Shown: positions 23,547-31,598, numbered from the stretch's first letter. The stretch is DNA of 39,484 nucleotides from Caldifarciminota bacterium (GCA_027003075.1 JALWYV010000057.1:1-39484); one strand, 5' to 3'. Notes: a model not told the origin generated them from the letters alone. Translations and numbers: made by a program.

Positions 23547-25493
23547 TCAGAACCTCAGACTAACGTAGAGCGACGGGAAGAGGGGAAGCTGGGGAACGGT
23601 ATGGACACTTCTGTCCCTGTAACTGTAGTACCGCAGGAACACGTTCTTACGGTTGTAGACGTTCATGACCGTGAAGTTCCACTGTCCGTTGAACCTCCAG
23701 AACCTCAGGCTTCCCGATACGAAGAGGTCCAGCTTGTGGTAATCGGGGTACCTTCCACCGTCGGGAGATGGGTACCCGGTATGATAGGAGAAGACCATAC
23801 CTATCCGTTTACCCCTGAAGGGGAGAGAGTAAGACGCCCGGAGGTTATGGGGGGCATCAAGGAAGGTTCTCGGTATCCTGAGGAAGTAGGAGTACCACAG
23901 GGAGGCCGACCCTTTAAATAGGCTTCCCGTATATCCTACGGAAAAACCGCGGGCGTACCCTTCGGCAGGTCTGAAGTCGTCGTACACTCTCAGGTACTTC
24001 TTGTAGATCAAACGGACGAAGGCCGAATACTTCTCCGTGGACCTTACCACCTCACCGACCCCGAAAATCGCCCTCTGGGGCAGGTCCGTCAGGACGTAGA
24101 ACGAGGGTACGAAGTAGTAGAACCGCACGTTCCCGTCCCCTTCCGGTGGGAAACCGTAAAGGTAGTCGGTGCTTACGGCGGTTAACATCCTGACCGCCAC
24201 GTTATCCGTAAGGAAGACCTTGAGGGAAAGGTTGGGATCGTAGTAAAGGCCGTCCGATCTTATCCCCGTTGACACGATGAAGCGCGACGTCGGATAGGTA
24301 ACCTGAAAGTACGCCCAGCCTTTGAAGTCCCGACTGGCTATGTCTTCGTCTTTCCCGTTGTACTTCGCTGTGTAGAGGATGTCGTACACGGTACCTTCGT
24401 ACCCGGCCTTTATCCACGTCCCGTCGTAGGAGAGGTTCAGACCGTAGTACACGATAGGGTTGGAGACTTCCGACGTCAGGGGGGTTCCATCCGGAGTAAG
24501 GCCGTAGAGGGATGAGTTGAAGGATTGTACGTAACCGTAGTAAAACACCTTTGCCGAAAGATCCCCGACAGTACCGGAGGTGTAAAACAGGGCGTTATCC
24601 CAGCGAGATTTCAGAAGGGTACCGGTTGAATCGTTGGCGTAGTCAAAGTAACCTCTGGCCTTCAGGGCGCCGAAGTCCCACAGTACCTTTCCGACTCTTA
24701 TGCCCCCCTTTAAAAAGCCGTCGTAAAAGGCATAGGGCAGATCCCTTCCGGCAAACAGGGAGATGTAGTACAGATGGAATCCCCGCACCGAAGCCGAAAC
24801 GTAACCCTTACCGTAGTTCCTCGTGAACCCGGCCTTTGCCGAAATGAAACTGAGGTCCAGAAAGTTACGGTTCCGTGCCGTGAGGTCGTTTAAGGTCTTG
24901 ATATTCACGGCCCCGGACAGGCCGTATATTTCGGCGGATGAGGGTACGTCGTAGAACTCAGCGTGGGACATCTGGTTCACGTCAAGGAAAGAGACCAGGC
25001 CCCCGAAATGTATGGGGTTAAACACCCGTATACCGTCAAGGAAGTAGGCGGTTTCGTCCGGAGGGGCGTTCATAACGGACATCTTTAAACCGAGATCGCT
25101 GGCGAACCTGATCCCCGGAAGCCCGGCTATGGCACGGACGGGATCCGGCTCCACGAAAACCGGTGCCTCCCGGATCATATCGTAGTTTACCCGATACGGC
25201 TCAAAGGTCTCCTCCCTGAACTCCTGAAGGTCGGAGGGTACCAGTACTTCGGGCATAACGTAGGCTTTCGGCTTGAGTTGAACCGTTAGAAACGTATCGG
25301 CCTTCAGGGTTACGGTCAACGTTTCGGATCTGTAAGCCGAGTGGGAAAATATGAGGGTTTTCCTTCCCTCTGGAAGGTCAAACCTGTACCTCCCCTCCGC
25401 GTCCGAGAACTGCCCACGCCTGTCGGGGAGGACGTAAACGTATGTATGAGGCTCCGTTTTGCCTTCAAGGAGTACGCCGATAATTGTCAGCAT
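23547..25493 (-). CDS. TonB-dependent receptor with N-terminal carboxypeptidase-regulatory-like domain
   Basis: A 648-residue outer-membrane receptor. Residues about 3-75 form a CarboxypepD_reg-like domain (IIGVLLEGKTEPHTYVYVLPDRRGQFSDAEGRYRFDLPEG). This is followed by a plug domain (DPVRAIAGLPGIRFASDLGLKMSVMNAPPDETAYFLDGIRVFNPIHFGGLVSFLDVNQ) and a long strand-rich barrel ending FPSLYVSLRF with a terminal Phe, the outer-membrane assembly signal. A longer frame exists to 25592 but would overlap thyX and adds only polar residues. ATG 25493 is 13 nt after a TAGAAT. With this start the regulatory domain begins at residue 3, so a normal signal peptide is missing. The ligand is unknown. Confidence 0.85.
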   Translation of the reverse strand: MLTIIGVLLEGKTEPHTYVYVLPDRRGQFSDAEGRYRFDLPEGRKTLIFSHSAYRSETLTVTLKADTFLTVQLKPKAYVMPEVLVPSDLQEFREETFEPYRVNYDMIREAPVFVEPDPVRAIAGLPGIRFASDLGLKMSVMNAPPDETAYFLDGIRVFNPIHFGGLVSFLDVNQMSHAEFYDVPSSAEIYGLSGAVNIKTLNDLTARNRNFLDLSFISAKAGFTRNYGKGYVSASVRGFHLYYISLFAGRDLPYAFYDGFLKGGIRVGKVLWDFGALKARGYFDYANDSTGTLLKSRWDNALFYTSGTVGDLSAKVFYYGYVQSFNSSLYGLTPDGTPLTSEVSNPIVYYGLNLSYDGTWIKAGYEGTVYDILYTAKYNGKDEDIASRDFKGWAYFQVTYPTSRFIVSTGIRSDGLYYDPNLSLKVFLTDNVAVRMLTAVSTDYLYGFPPEGDGNVRFYYFVPSFYVLTDLPQRAIFGVGEVVRSTEKYSAFVRLIYKKYLRVYDDFRPAEGYARGFSVGYTGSLFKGSASLWYSYFLRIPRTFLDAPHNLRASYSLPFRGKRIGMVFSYHTGYPSPDGGRYPDYHKLDLFVSGSLRFWRFNGQWNFTVMNVYNRKNVFLRYYSYRDRSVHTVPQLPLFPSLYVSLRF

Positions 25494-25506
25494 GGGTGAA
25501 GCATCA

Positions 25507-25512
25507 ATTCTA
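25507..25512 (-). promoter_or_regulatory. -10 hexamer for the TonB receptor gene
   Basis: TAGAAT on the minus strand, 13 nt before ATG 25493, within a 64-bp divergent spacer shared with thyX. Longest hexamer-to-start spacing in the window. Confidence 0.4.
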
Positions 25513-25543
25513 ACGAGGGACGATTTCCTACGCCCTCCACTCT

Positions 25544-25549
25544 TATAAT
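25544..25549 (+). promoter_or_regulatory. -10 hexamer for thyX
   Basis: Perfect TATAAT, 8 nt before ATG 25558; supports the start that includes the N-terminal zinc ribbon. Confidence 0.6.
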
Positions 25550-25557
25550 GGGCGTCC

Positions 25558-26277
25558 ATGATATGTAACTCCTGCGGAAAAGAGGTTAGCACCCAGCCCT
25601 GTCCGGAGTGCGGGGCTTACAACGTTCTGGATAAGGGGTTTGTGAGGCTTGTGGAATTTATGGGAGGGGACAGGGCCGTGGTACAGGCGGCCCGTGTATC
25701 CGTGGGTCAGGGACTTAAGACTCCAGAGAGGGATCGCAGGCTCATAAACTACCTGATGAAACACGAACACGGTACCCCTTTTGAACACGCCGTATTCAAG
25801 TTCCACGTTAAATCTCCCATATTCGTTGCGAGGGAGTGGTTCAGACACCGTATGGCATCTTACAACGAGATAAGCCAGAGGTACGTTGAGGTTAAAGACG
25901 AGTTTTACGTTCCAAACAAACTCCGTAAGCCCAGTAAAGGAAACAAGCAGGCGAGCGAGTTCACGGACTTCCCCGATGAGGCTGAGATCATCAAAAAGAT
26001 AGAGGAGACCTACAGGACGGTTTACGAAACTTACAGGGACCTACTTGATAGGGGTGTGGCCCGCGAACTGGCGCGTATAGTCCTGCCCCTCGGAATATAT
26101 ACCCAGTTTTACTGGACGGTAAACGCCCGCAGCCTCATGAACTTCCTCAGGCTCCGGGAAGCTCCAGACGCCCAGTGGGAGATACGGCAGTACGCCCGGG
26201 TAATTTTGAAGATCTTCAGGGAAAAGATGCCATGGACGGCGGAAGCGTGGGAGAACCTCGGACGGAAACGTCCTTAA
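25558..26277 (+). CDS. thyX: Flavin-dependent thymidylate synthase with N-terminal zinc ribbon
   Basis: Makes dTMP from dUMP using FAD, methylenetetrahydrofolate and NADPH. The ThyX signature RHRx7S is at residues 96-106 ([15 protein letters not shown]), and [25 protein letters not shown] and [12 protein letters not shown] are typical. The 239-residue protein is longer than usual because of an N-terminal ribbon with C3-x2-C6 and C15-x2-C18 (CNSC, CPEC). This extension is not part of the common ThyX fold. The start ATG sits 8 nt after TATAAT, so the extension is very likely translated. It is divergent from the TonB receptor and followed 25 bp later by cvpA, which has its own hexamer. Confidence 0.96.
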   Translation: MICNSCGKEVSTQPCPECGAYNVLDKGFVRLVEFMGGDRAVVQAARVSVGQGLKTPERDRRLINYLMKHEHGTPFEHAVFKFHVKSPIFVAREWFRHRMASYNEISQRYVEVKDEFYVPNKLRKPSKGNKQASEFTDFPDEAEIIKKIEETYRTVYETYRDLLDRGVARELARIVLPLGIYTQFYWTVNARSLMNFLRLREAPDAQWEIRQYARVILKIFREKMPWTAEAWENLGRKRP

Positions 26278-26288
26278 TATCCCTGCCG

Positions 26289-26294
26289 TAAAAT
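26289..26294 (+). promoter_or_regulatory. -10 hexamer for cvpA
   Basis: TAAAAT, 8 nt before ATG 26303; weak -35. Likely leaderless start of the cvpA-bactofilin-thioesterase unit. Confidence 0.5.
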
Positions 26295-26302
26295 ACCGTA
26301 CT

Positions 26303-26767
26303 ATGGTCATAGCTTTAGATATAGTAGTGGTACTGTTTGTCCTTTACTCCACGTATCAGGGTTTCCGCTCAAGGGCAGGTACACAGTTCTGGGCGCTCGT
26401 GGCTCTGGTCGTGGCGATATGGGGGGGAATTCTCTTCACCGGATCTGTGGCCTCTACCCTCTCCTTCCTTCAGGATGAGGCCGTAAGGAGGATGGTGGCC
26501 TTCCTCATAGTCTTCCTGATTCTGCATCAGGGGATACAGTTTGCCGCAGCCTTCTTTAAACTCAACTTCTCTGTCGGTGGGATGGATCCGGTACTCGGTG
26601 CTCTCTTTGCCCTTGTTGAGTCCTCCCTGTTTGCCGGGGTTCTCGGATACGCCGCCATGAGCGTTCCCGCCTTCCGTCTAACCGTGGAGCAGACGATTCT
26701 CCTCTCCAAACTCTCGTCCTTCGCCGGGAGTCTGGTCGCAGCCTTCGGTGGTAAAGCACTCTTCTAA
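26303..26767 (+). CDS. CvpA family membrane protein
   Basis: A 154-residue inner-membrane protein with four predicted helices (about residues 2-18, 28-48, 62-80, 100-122) and the CvpA-like pattern: DIVVVLFVLYSTYQGFRSRAGTQFWALVALVVA at the start and a small-residue-rich fourth helix after the GGMDPVLGALFALVES loop. CvpA proteins are linked to colicin V production in E. coli and to envelope homeostasis, but their biochemical role is unsettled. It starts a three-gene unit with a bactofilin and a thioesterase; the bactofilin ATG follows 9 bp after its stop. Confidence 0.8.
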   Translation: MVIALDIVVVLFVLYSTYQGFRSRAGTQFWALVALVVAIWGGILFTGSVASTLSFLQDEAVRRMVAFLIVFLILHQGIQFAAAFFKLNFSVGGMDPVLGALFALVESSLFAGVLGYAAMSVPAFRLTVEQTILLSKLSSFAGSLVAAFGGKALF

Positions 26768-26776
26768 GGTACGGAG

Positions 26777-27151
26777 ATGTTCGGGAAAAAACGAGAAGAT
26801 TTCTCCTCGGTTGAGCTGTTCGTGGGGAAGGATAGCAAAATAACCGGGAACGTTACGGTGAGTGGGAGCGCCATAGTGGAAGGAGAAATAAGTGGAGACG
26901 TTGACGTTAAGGGGGAACTGATAGTTGAGAAGAACGGGAAGATAACGTCTGAGGTGATAAAGGCAGGGTCCTTCGTCTGCGCTGGGGAAGTTCGGACACG
27001 GGAGTTGTCCGCAAAGAGGGTGGAGTTCAGAGGAAGCGCCCGCTTCTCCGGGAACCTGCGGTACAAAGTACTGATAGTTGAAGAAGGAGCGTCAATAGTG
27101 GGGAACGTTTCACTGGAGGAGGCGGATGTTCCGGCACAGGGTAAAGGTTAG
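26777..27151 (+). CDS. Bactofilin
   Basis: A 124-residue cytoskeletal protein that polymerises into filaments, often at the membrane, to organise wall synthesis or polar structures. The core is a beta helix of short repeated rungs: LFVGKDSKITGNVTVSGSAIVEGEISGDVDVKGELIVEKNGKITSEVIKAGSFVCAGEV, a textbook bactofilin (DUF583) repeat pattern. A short charged N-terminal tail (MFGKKREDFSS) and a short C-terminal tail flank it. ACGGAG precedes the ATG. Its last 26 bp overlap the thioesterase gene. Neighbouring CvpA suggests an envelope-related role. Confidence 0.92.
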   Translation: MFGKKREDFSSVELFVGKDSKITGNVTVSGSAIVEGEISGDVDVKGELIVEKNGKITSEVIKAGSFVCAGEVRTRELSAKRVEFRGSARFSGNLRYKVLIVEEGASIVGNVSLEEADVPAQGKG

Positions 27152-27515
27152 GTACGCGGAAACCGACCAGATGGGCATAGTTCACCACAGTGTTTACGCC
27201 GTCTACTTTGAGGAGGCGCGGGTGGAGTACCTGAGCCATGTTGGTAAGCCGTACGGTGAACTGGAAAGGGAGGGGGTATTACTTCCCCTTCTGGAACTTC
27301 ACGTCAGGTTCATAAAACCGGCACGTTTTGAGGACGTCCTTGAGATAGAGGTGTCCCCCTTCATCAAGGGGGCGAGGCTCTTCGTGGACTACACCGTTTA
27401 CAGAGAGGGGGAGAAGATAGCCGAAGGGCGCACCGTTCACGCCTTTACCGGCCCCGATCTCCGTCCCATGAGACCACCTGAGAATCTACGGGAAATCTTT
27501 GGAAGCGAAACCTGA
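27126..27515 (+). CDS. YbgC/FadM-type acyl-CoA thioesterase
   Basis: A 129-residue single hot-dog domain. The family signature is RYAETDQMGIVHHSVYAVYFEEARVEYL, in which the Asp of TDQMGIVHH is the catalytic residue in 4-hydroxybenzoyl-CoA thioesterase-like enzymes. It also has HVRFIKPARFEDVLEIEV and a strand-rich C-terminus. It probably hydrolyses short- or medium-chain acyl-CoA; the exact substrate is unknown. It overlaps the bactofilin gene by 26 bp, so it is translated from within it. In proteobacteria ybgC lies with the tol-pal envelope genes, an association echoed by the envelope-type neighbours here, although tol genes are absent. Confidence 0.9.
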   Translation: MFRHRVKVRYAETDQMGIVHHSVYAVYFEEARVEYLSHVGKPYGELEREGVLLPLLELHVRFIKPARFEDVLEIEVSPFIKGARLFVDYTVYREGEKIAEGRTVHAFTGPDLRPMRPPENLREIFGSET

Positions 27516-27537
27516 TAGGTTGAAGGGTCATCGGGAT

Positions 27538-27543
27538 TAAAAT
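27538..27543 (+). promoter_or_regulatory. -10 hexamer for the Fn3-like lipoprotein gene
   Basis: TAAAAT, 9 nt before ATG 27553. Confidence 0.5.
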
Positions 27544-27552
27544 TCTTACGGT

Positions 27553-28347
27553 ATGAGGAGAGTCGTATGGGTGGTATTTATAGGTGTCCTTATCGTTTCA
27601 GCATGTAAGAAAAACGCACCAACGGAGACGATTTTACCCCCCGCTAAACCGCAGTTAATGGCCAGAGCCATAAACGACGGCGCCGATCTGGAGTTGACGT
27701 GGACGGGTTCCGAGAACGCTGAGGAGTACGTGGTGTACGGAGACGGATCGTTTCTGGTCCGCACAACCTACCCGGCGGTCATACTAAACGGAACGGATGG
27801 GGTCTACTCTACCGTTAAGGTATGTGCTAAGAACGAGCTGTACAGATCCTGCAGTACACTGGATCTCACACCCCGGCAGGACAGTTTAAAAGGCGTTGTC
27901 TCCTCCAACTTACCCGGCAACTCCTGGGTGAGGATAGTTTTCAGGGATACAATCTCCGTGGAGGTTATCCCGCAGAGCGAGGTGGATCCTTTCGCCAGGA
28001 GAACGGCGTACTTCGTCCTCTACTATAACGAAGGCGTTCCCGAGCTGAGGGACATCAGCGCCACGAGCCTTTCATGGGCAAATATAGAACTCGCCTTTAA
28101 TATCAACGCCAGAGGGGACCTCGCACCCGGATACGGGGCATATTCCAACGTACAGGAGATTACAGAGGGTGGATTTTACTTCTTCTGGGCGGACTACAAC
28201 GGTACGGGCAACGGCGTAATAGACACCAACGACTACTTCGGTGCTGTGGAGGTCACCCGGCTGGATACCTCCGGCATAGGCTACGAGGCCGACTTCGTGA
28301 TCTACGTCCAGCACAACGTACCCGGTCTCCGCTGGATGAAGATATAG
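27553..28347 (+). CDS. Predicted lipoprotein, fibronectin-type-III-like N-terminus
   Basis: A 264-residue lipoprotein: signal MRRVVWVVFIGVLIVSAC with lipobox VSAC (Cys at 18), followed by a short Lys-, Thr- and Pro-rich linker. Residues about 30-105 read like a small beta-sandwich (LMARAINDGADLELTWTGSENAEEYVVYGDGSFL...) of the fibronectin-III type often seen in surface lipoproteins. The C-terminal half includes a calcium-loop-like DYNGTGNGVIDTNDYFG, which resembles dockerin- or EF-hand-like loops. Function unknown. It is a single transcription unit, as both neighbours have their own hexamers. Confidence 0.78.
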   Translation: MRRVVWVVFIGVLIVSACKKNAPTETILPPAKPQLMARAINDGADLELTWTGSENAEEYVVYGDGSFLVRTTYPAVILNGTDGVYSTVKVCAKNELYRSCSTLDLTPRQDSLKGVVSSNLPGNSWVRIVFRDTISVEVIPQSEVDPFARRTAYFVLYYNEGVPELRDISATSLSWANIELAFNINARGDLAPGYGAYSNVQEITEGGFYFFWADYNGTGNGVIDTNDYFGAVEVTRLDTSGIGYEADFVIYVQHNVPGLRWMKI

Positions 28348-28364
28348 CAGGAATAAAACGGCGA

Positions 28365-28370
28365 TATAAT
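28365..28370 (+). promoter_or_regulatory. -10 hexamer for rpsT
   Basis: Perfect TATAAT, 8 nt before ATG 28379; no ribosome site between, suggesting that even a ribosomal protein gene is leaderless. Confidence 0.6.
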
Positions 28371-28378
28371 ACCCGCTT

Positions 28379-28651
28379 ATGGCGAGCAAGAAGAAACTTT
28401 CGGTGTTGAGAACGCAGAGGAGACAGGAGCGCAGGCGTATAAGGAACCTCCGCTGGAAGAACCTCTACCGCATGTTGCGTAAACGCTTCAGGAAGGCCAC
28501 CACCGTTGAGGAGAAGGAACAGCTGCTCCGCGATCTCTACTCCACCCTTGACAAGATGGCCCGCAGGAGGATCTTCCACCCCAACAAGGCTGCCCGTCTC
28601 AAGTCCAAGTTCACCCGTTACTTTAAGGAGTTCGTGCAGTCTCAGGCCTGA
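28379..28651 (+). CDS. rpsT: 30S ribosomal protein S20
   Basis: Primary 16S rRNA-binding protein of the small subunit, 90 residues, highly basic and helical. Recognisable features: MASKKKLSVLRTQRRQERRRIRN start, the long helices, and RRRIFHPNKAARLKSKFTRYFKEF, the counterpart of the conserved IHKNKAARKKSRL motif. The TGA stop shares a base with the ATG of the sufU-like gene (TGATG), so the two genes are coupled. Confidence 0.93.
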   Translation: MASKKKLSVLRTQRRQERRRIRNLRWKNLYRMLRKRFRKATTVEEKEQLLRDLYSTLDKMARRRIFHPNKAARLKSKFTRYFKEFVQSQA

Positions 28652-29016
28652 TGCAGGAGTTTCTGGATTACATACTTGACCATTACCATCGTCCCCGCAG
28701 GAAGGGGGAGATGGAAGGGGCGGACGTCGTCCTGAAGGGTGGGAACCCCGGATGCGGCGACGTGGTCGTTATATACCTCAAGCGTGAGGAGGACGGTACC
28801 CTAAAGGTGTCCTTTACAGGTGAGGGGTGTACGGTCTCTCAGGCCTGTGCCTCCATAGTATGCGAGGCGGCCGATGGTAAGACACCGGATGAAATTCTTA
28901 ACATGGATTACACTTTTCTTGAGGAGAGGGTGGGGCCGGATATAATGCGGGGCAGGTTCAAATGCGCCACCCTCGCCCTTGATACCCTGAAGGCCGCAGT
29001 TCAGAGCCTTAAATAA
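28651..29016 (+). CDS. SufU/NifU-like Fe-S cluster scaffold
   Basis: A 121-residue scaffold or sulfur-transfer protein of the IscU/SufU fold. The three metal or cluster cysteines are present: NPGCGD (about residue 33), GEGCTVSQACAS (about 60), and RFKCATLALDTLKAAV (about 108). It begins with the typical ILDHYHRPRRKG segment. The protein lacks the LPPVK motif that IscU uses for HscA binding, which favours SufU-type. No cysteine desulfurase gene is in the window, so partners must be elsewhere. It is coupled to rpsT through TGATG and followed 4 bp later by the SBP gene. Confidence 0.92.
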   Translation: MQEFLDYILDHYHRPRRKGEMEGADVVLKGGNPGCGDVVVIYLKREEDGTLKVSFTGEGCTVSQACASIVCEAADGKTPDEILNMDYTFLEERVGPDIMRGRFKCATLALDTLKAAVQSLK

Positions 29017-29020
29017 GGCC

Positions 29021-29749
29021 ATGAAGAGGTTTCTGATCTTTTTGCCCCTACTCCTATTGGCGTGCAATTCCGGAAAGAAAGAAAAAGTGGTACTCTCAAA
29101 CGTACCCCTCTACTCTGTGGCTTTAGATCTGTGTGATGGATGCCGTTATCACGTTATCGTCAGGGGGATGGGGCATATGCACTCCTACGAGCCGTCACCA
29201 AAGGATCAGGTCGTTGCCACCTCCGCCTGCGCCTTTGTGCGGATTAAAGGGTTGGACGAGTGGGCGAGGGGATGGAAGGGTGCGGTTATAGCGACACCTG
29301 ATCCCCACTTCTGGCTTTTCAGGGATGGGGTTGAGGCCGTGGCAGATAGTCTTGACGCCGTTCTCCGCAGGTGTGAGCCGAAACGTTACGATCCCGAAAA
29401 CCTGGTCCGGTTCAAGGAAGTCGTGGATTCTCTTTTCTCCGTGAAGTTGGATGGGAAGGTATGTGCCTCGTCCGTTCTAGTTCAAAGGTTCCTGTCCGAA
29501 TTTGGAATAGAGGTGCCGTGCGTCCTTCAGAGCGACGAGTTCCAGGAGCCTTCACCATCGGAGGTGCAGGAGTTTATGAAAAAGGCTCAAGAAGTGGGAA
29601 TAGTGGTCAAAGACACTTCGGATGCCCTGCCCGCTCTCTCTGAGGGAGTAAACTTAATAACGGTCAACCTTCATCCCGCGCACAGGGAAAAATATACGGA
29701 ATTTCTTAAAAGAAACGTTGAAAGGCTGGTGCGCGGTCTGAACCGGTAA
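29021..29749 (+). CDS. ZnuA/TroA-like metal-binding lipoprotein
   Basis: A 242-residue lipoprotein (MKRFLIFLPLLLLAC, Cys at 15) resembling zinc/manganese ABC substrate-binding proteins. The typical first metal motif DPHTYEPTPSD appears as GHMHSYEPSPKD with H52 and H54, and DPHFWLFRDGVEAVADSLDAVL matches the second DPHvWL block. The third metal His (HPAFxYF-type) is not obvious: the corresponding stretch reads SSVLVQRFLSEFGIEVP. The protein is shorter than the usual 290-310 residues, with no His-rich loop. No permease gene is adjacent, but an unassigned ABC ATPase is at 3253-3840. It could be a metal sensor or chaperone rather than a transport subunit. Confidence 0.8.
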   Translation: MKRFLIFLPLLLLACNSGKKEKVVLSNVPLYSVALDLCDGCRYHVIVRGMGHMHSYEPSPKDQVVATSACAFVRIKGLDEWARGWKGAVIATPDPHFWLFRDGVEAVADSLDAVLRRCEPKRYDPENLVRFKEVVDSLFSVKLDGKVCASSVLVQRFLSEFGIEVPCVLQSDEFQEPSPSEVQEFMKKAQEVGIVVKDTSDALPALSEGVNLITVNLHPAHREKYTEFLKRNVERLVRGLNR

Positions 29750-29774
29750 CCAGCGTTGCATTAGTTTTACGATA

Positions 29775-29813
29775 GTAAAGAAAGCGGGGGCAAAAGCCCC
29801 CGCCGGTCTTTAC
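29775..29813 (-). terminator. Intrinsic terminator, possibly bidirectional
   Basis: A perfect 8-bp GC stem GCGGGGGC/GCCCCCGC (29784-29791 and 29796-29803) closed by a four-base loop, extended by an outer 7-bp stem GTAAAGA/TCTTTAC (29775-29781 and 29807-29813). On the minus strand TTTCTTTAC follows the inner stem, immediately after the VWA gene's stop, giving a classic terminator; on the plus strand a shorter U-poor tail follows. It separates the convergent SBP and VWA genes. Confidence 0.88.
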
Positions 29814-31093
29814 CTCACGATCACCTTGAACTTTACCGTCCTCACCCCTTCGGCCACACCGAGGTATACGCCCGGTTTTAGAACACCTTTAAGGTCGTAC
29901 TTTCCACCACTCAATTCCAGCAACTTCTTTCCATCGGCCGAGTATATGCTGACGATATAACCGGAGGGTACGTTCATGACGTTCCCTGCTACGTAGAGCG
30001 AGTTCTCCTTGCGCTCAGCGACGGACGTGGGATCGTCCCATCCGGTGGTACAGTTAATTACCCATAGGTTCACCAACTGGGTATCCACACGAATGGCGTC
30101 CCTGTAGTAGTCTATGTGGAAGGTGTATAGGCCGGGGGACGTGGATGAGGGTACGTTGAAGTTTATGTTGAAGGAGAAGGTATCTTCCGGAGGGGTAAGG
30201 GTTATACCGGTATAGTAGGGAGGTGTGAAGGTTACCCACGGCCTATAGGTGGTCTCCCTTACCATAGGCCACAGGGAGTCTATGACGAGGGATGTGGCGC
30301 CCACGATAGAGTCTATCTGGTGGGCTATACCGCTTCCCCGTATGGTTGCTATGCCGTTGGCGAGGGTGTCGCTCATCCAGTATCTCCACCACGACAGGTA
30401 AGTTGTATAGGAAGCACTTACCATTATGATGGGACGTATGCCGGACATGCGGAGTTCCCTCATTAGGGGGTACCAGAGTATATCGTCGGCCGTCCCCGCC
30501 GTTGCGTCCCGTCCGGGTGAGACACCGGTGTTGGAGTAGTACGGACGACTGGGGTCGTTCAGGTCACAGGCGTGGGGGATGTTGTCCAGCCAGTGAATGA
30601 CGAAGCGGGCACAACCGGGTCTCCATCCTATGGTCGTATCGTGGATCATCTCCCAGAGAGCGCGGGCGTAGCTCTCCGGACCGTCATATCCGTACCCTAT
30701 GGAGAGAGAATAAATGGCTGAGCGTACGGATGCCGTATCGTAGGTGAGGGAACGATCAAGCCTGTAAGGATAATCGCCGGACGAACCGTACGTTGCGGAG
30801 TATCCACAGTGGCTGTAGTAGGCGTTGTAGTCCATGTGCGATGCCACACCGAACCGTACGTCCGGTATGGAGGACATAAGGGAGTCCATTATAGCGTTCG
30901 CGTTGGCCTGAGCGTACGACAACTCCCCCGACATTGATCCGGTAAGGTCAAAGAGGAACATCACATCAGCGCATGCGTAGGCCGAAGGCACACCGAGCAA
31001 GGCACTATCAACGGCCGTTCCGGGGCACGTATCCCCCACGTAAACCGTATCGTTTATCACAGGTTGTACAACCCATCCTATAATTCCCAGCAT
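29810..31093 (-). CDS. VWA-domain surface protein with C-terminal sorting-like domain
   Basis: A 427-residue protein with a von Willebrand A domain carrying an intact MIDAS start, D49-LTGSMS (DVMFLFDLTGSMSGE), and further metal-site features in YDGPESYARALWEM and FVIHWLDNIPHACD. The last 70 residues (YIVSIYSADGKKLLELSGGKYDLKGVLKPGVYLGV...VKFKVIVR) resemble the type-A sorting domains of type IX secretion substrates. It is probably displayed on the surface and involved in binding or adhesion. The ATG start is 10 nt after TATAAT; upstream in-frame sequence meets a stop without another start. The N-terminus (MLGIIGWVVQPVIN) is a short hydrophobic stretch without basic residues, not a normal signal peptide. 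Confidence 0.83.
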   Translation of the reverse strand: MLGIIGWVVQPVINDTVYVGDTCPGTAVDSALLGVPSAYACADVMFLFDLTGSMSGELSYAQANANAIMDSLMSSIPDVRFGVASHMDYNAYYSHCGYSATYGSSGDYPYRLDRSLTYDTASVRSAIYSLSIGYGYDGPESYARALWEMIHDTTIGWRPGCARFVIHWLDNIPHACDLNDPSRPYYSNTGVSPGRDATAGTADDILWYPLMRELRMSGIRPIIMVSASYTTYLSWWRYWMSDTLANGIATIRGSGIAHQIDSIVGATSLVIDSLWPMVRETTYRPWVTFTPPYYTGITLTPPEDTFSFNINFNVPSSTSPGLYTFHIDYYRDAIRVDTQLVNLWVINCTTGWDDPTSVAERKENSLYVAGNVMNVPSGYIVSIYSADGKKLLELSGGKYDLKGVLKPGVYLGVAEGVRTVKFKVIVR

Positions 31094-31103
31094 ACTGAAG
31101 GTG

Positions 31104-31109
31104 ATTATA
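31104..31109 (-). promoter_or_regulatory. -10 hexamer for the VWA gene
   Basis: Perfect TATAAT on the minus strand, 10 nt before ATG 31093. Confidence 0.55.
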
Positions 31110-31172
31110 CAGCCGGAAACCTAAAAACTCCACATCGTTTTGCAGTATTAAATTACTCTCAATACGTCGTTA

Positions 31173-31598
31173 CTACTTTTCCTCTATCGTTGCAACCAGA
31201 AAGGATATCCCCCTGTCCGGGTAAATGCTGGTAAGTTTTGCGTGTAGGGGTTCCCCCCGCCCGAAAAAGGCCCTGCTGGTTGTATACAGGAGGGGAAGGA
31301 CGACCAGATCCGGATGTTCGGCGTCTATAGTCTTAACCAAGGCATCCTCGGGAGAACCGAAGAGGATACGACTCTCCACATCGATCCCGGATTCCTGTGC
31401 GTCTTCCATGAGGGACTTTAAGCCCTTCTCTATGTCCTCCTCGTAGTCCAGAAACCCTGTATCTAACTCGTCTACGGGGTTTATGGAAGATATTATAAGC
31501 AGATCCGTACCCGTAATACCCGCAAGGTATATAGCAAGTTTAACGGCCCTCCTGCCGGTCGGAGAGCCGTCAAAGTAGGCGAGGATCTTCCGGAACAC
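31173..31598 (-). CDS. Universal stress protein (UspA family)
   Basis: A 141-residue single Usp domain. It starts FRKILAYFDGSPTGRRAVKLAIYLAG, the family's D-S-A-like opening, and has LVVLPLLYTTSRAFFGRG where ATP-binding members have G2xG9G[ST]; that nucleotide loop is degenerate here (GRGEPLHAKL), so ATP binding is doubtful. The start is GTG at 31598, which shares a base with the icd stop (TAGTG), so it is coupled to isocitrate dehydrogenase expression. The 79 bp after it up to the VWA gene's start hold only that gene's promoter and a weak short inverted repeat. Confidence 0.87.
   Translation of the reverse strand: MFRKILAYFDGSPTGRRAVKLAIYLAGITGTDLLIISSINPVDELDTGFLDYEEDIEKGLKSLMEDAQESGIDVESRILFGSPEDALVKTIDAEHPDLVVLPLLYTTSRAFFGRGEPLHAKLTSIYPDRGISFLVATIEEK

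Noticed and set aside
25494-25592. Longer start for the TonB receptor that would supply an N-terminal extension
   Set aside because: The extra residues are polar and positively charged with no hydrophobic core, overlap thyX, and lie above the -10 hexamer; none of the three frames there encodes a signal peptide.
31094-31172. Possible terminator after the universal stress protein gene
   Set aside because: Only a 5-bp GTATT/AATAC stem with a long loop; too weak to annotate.
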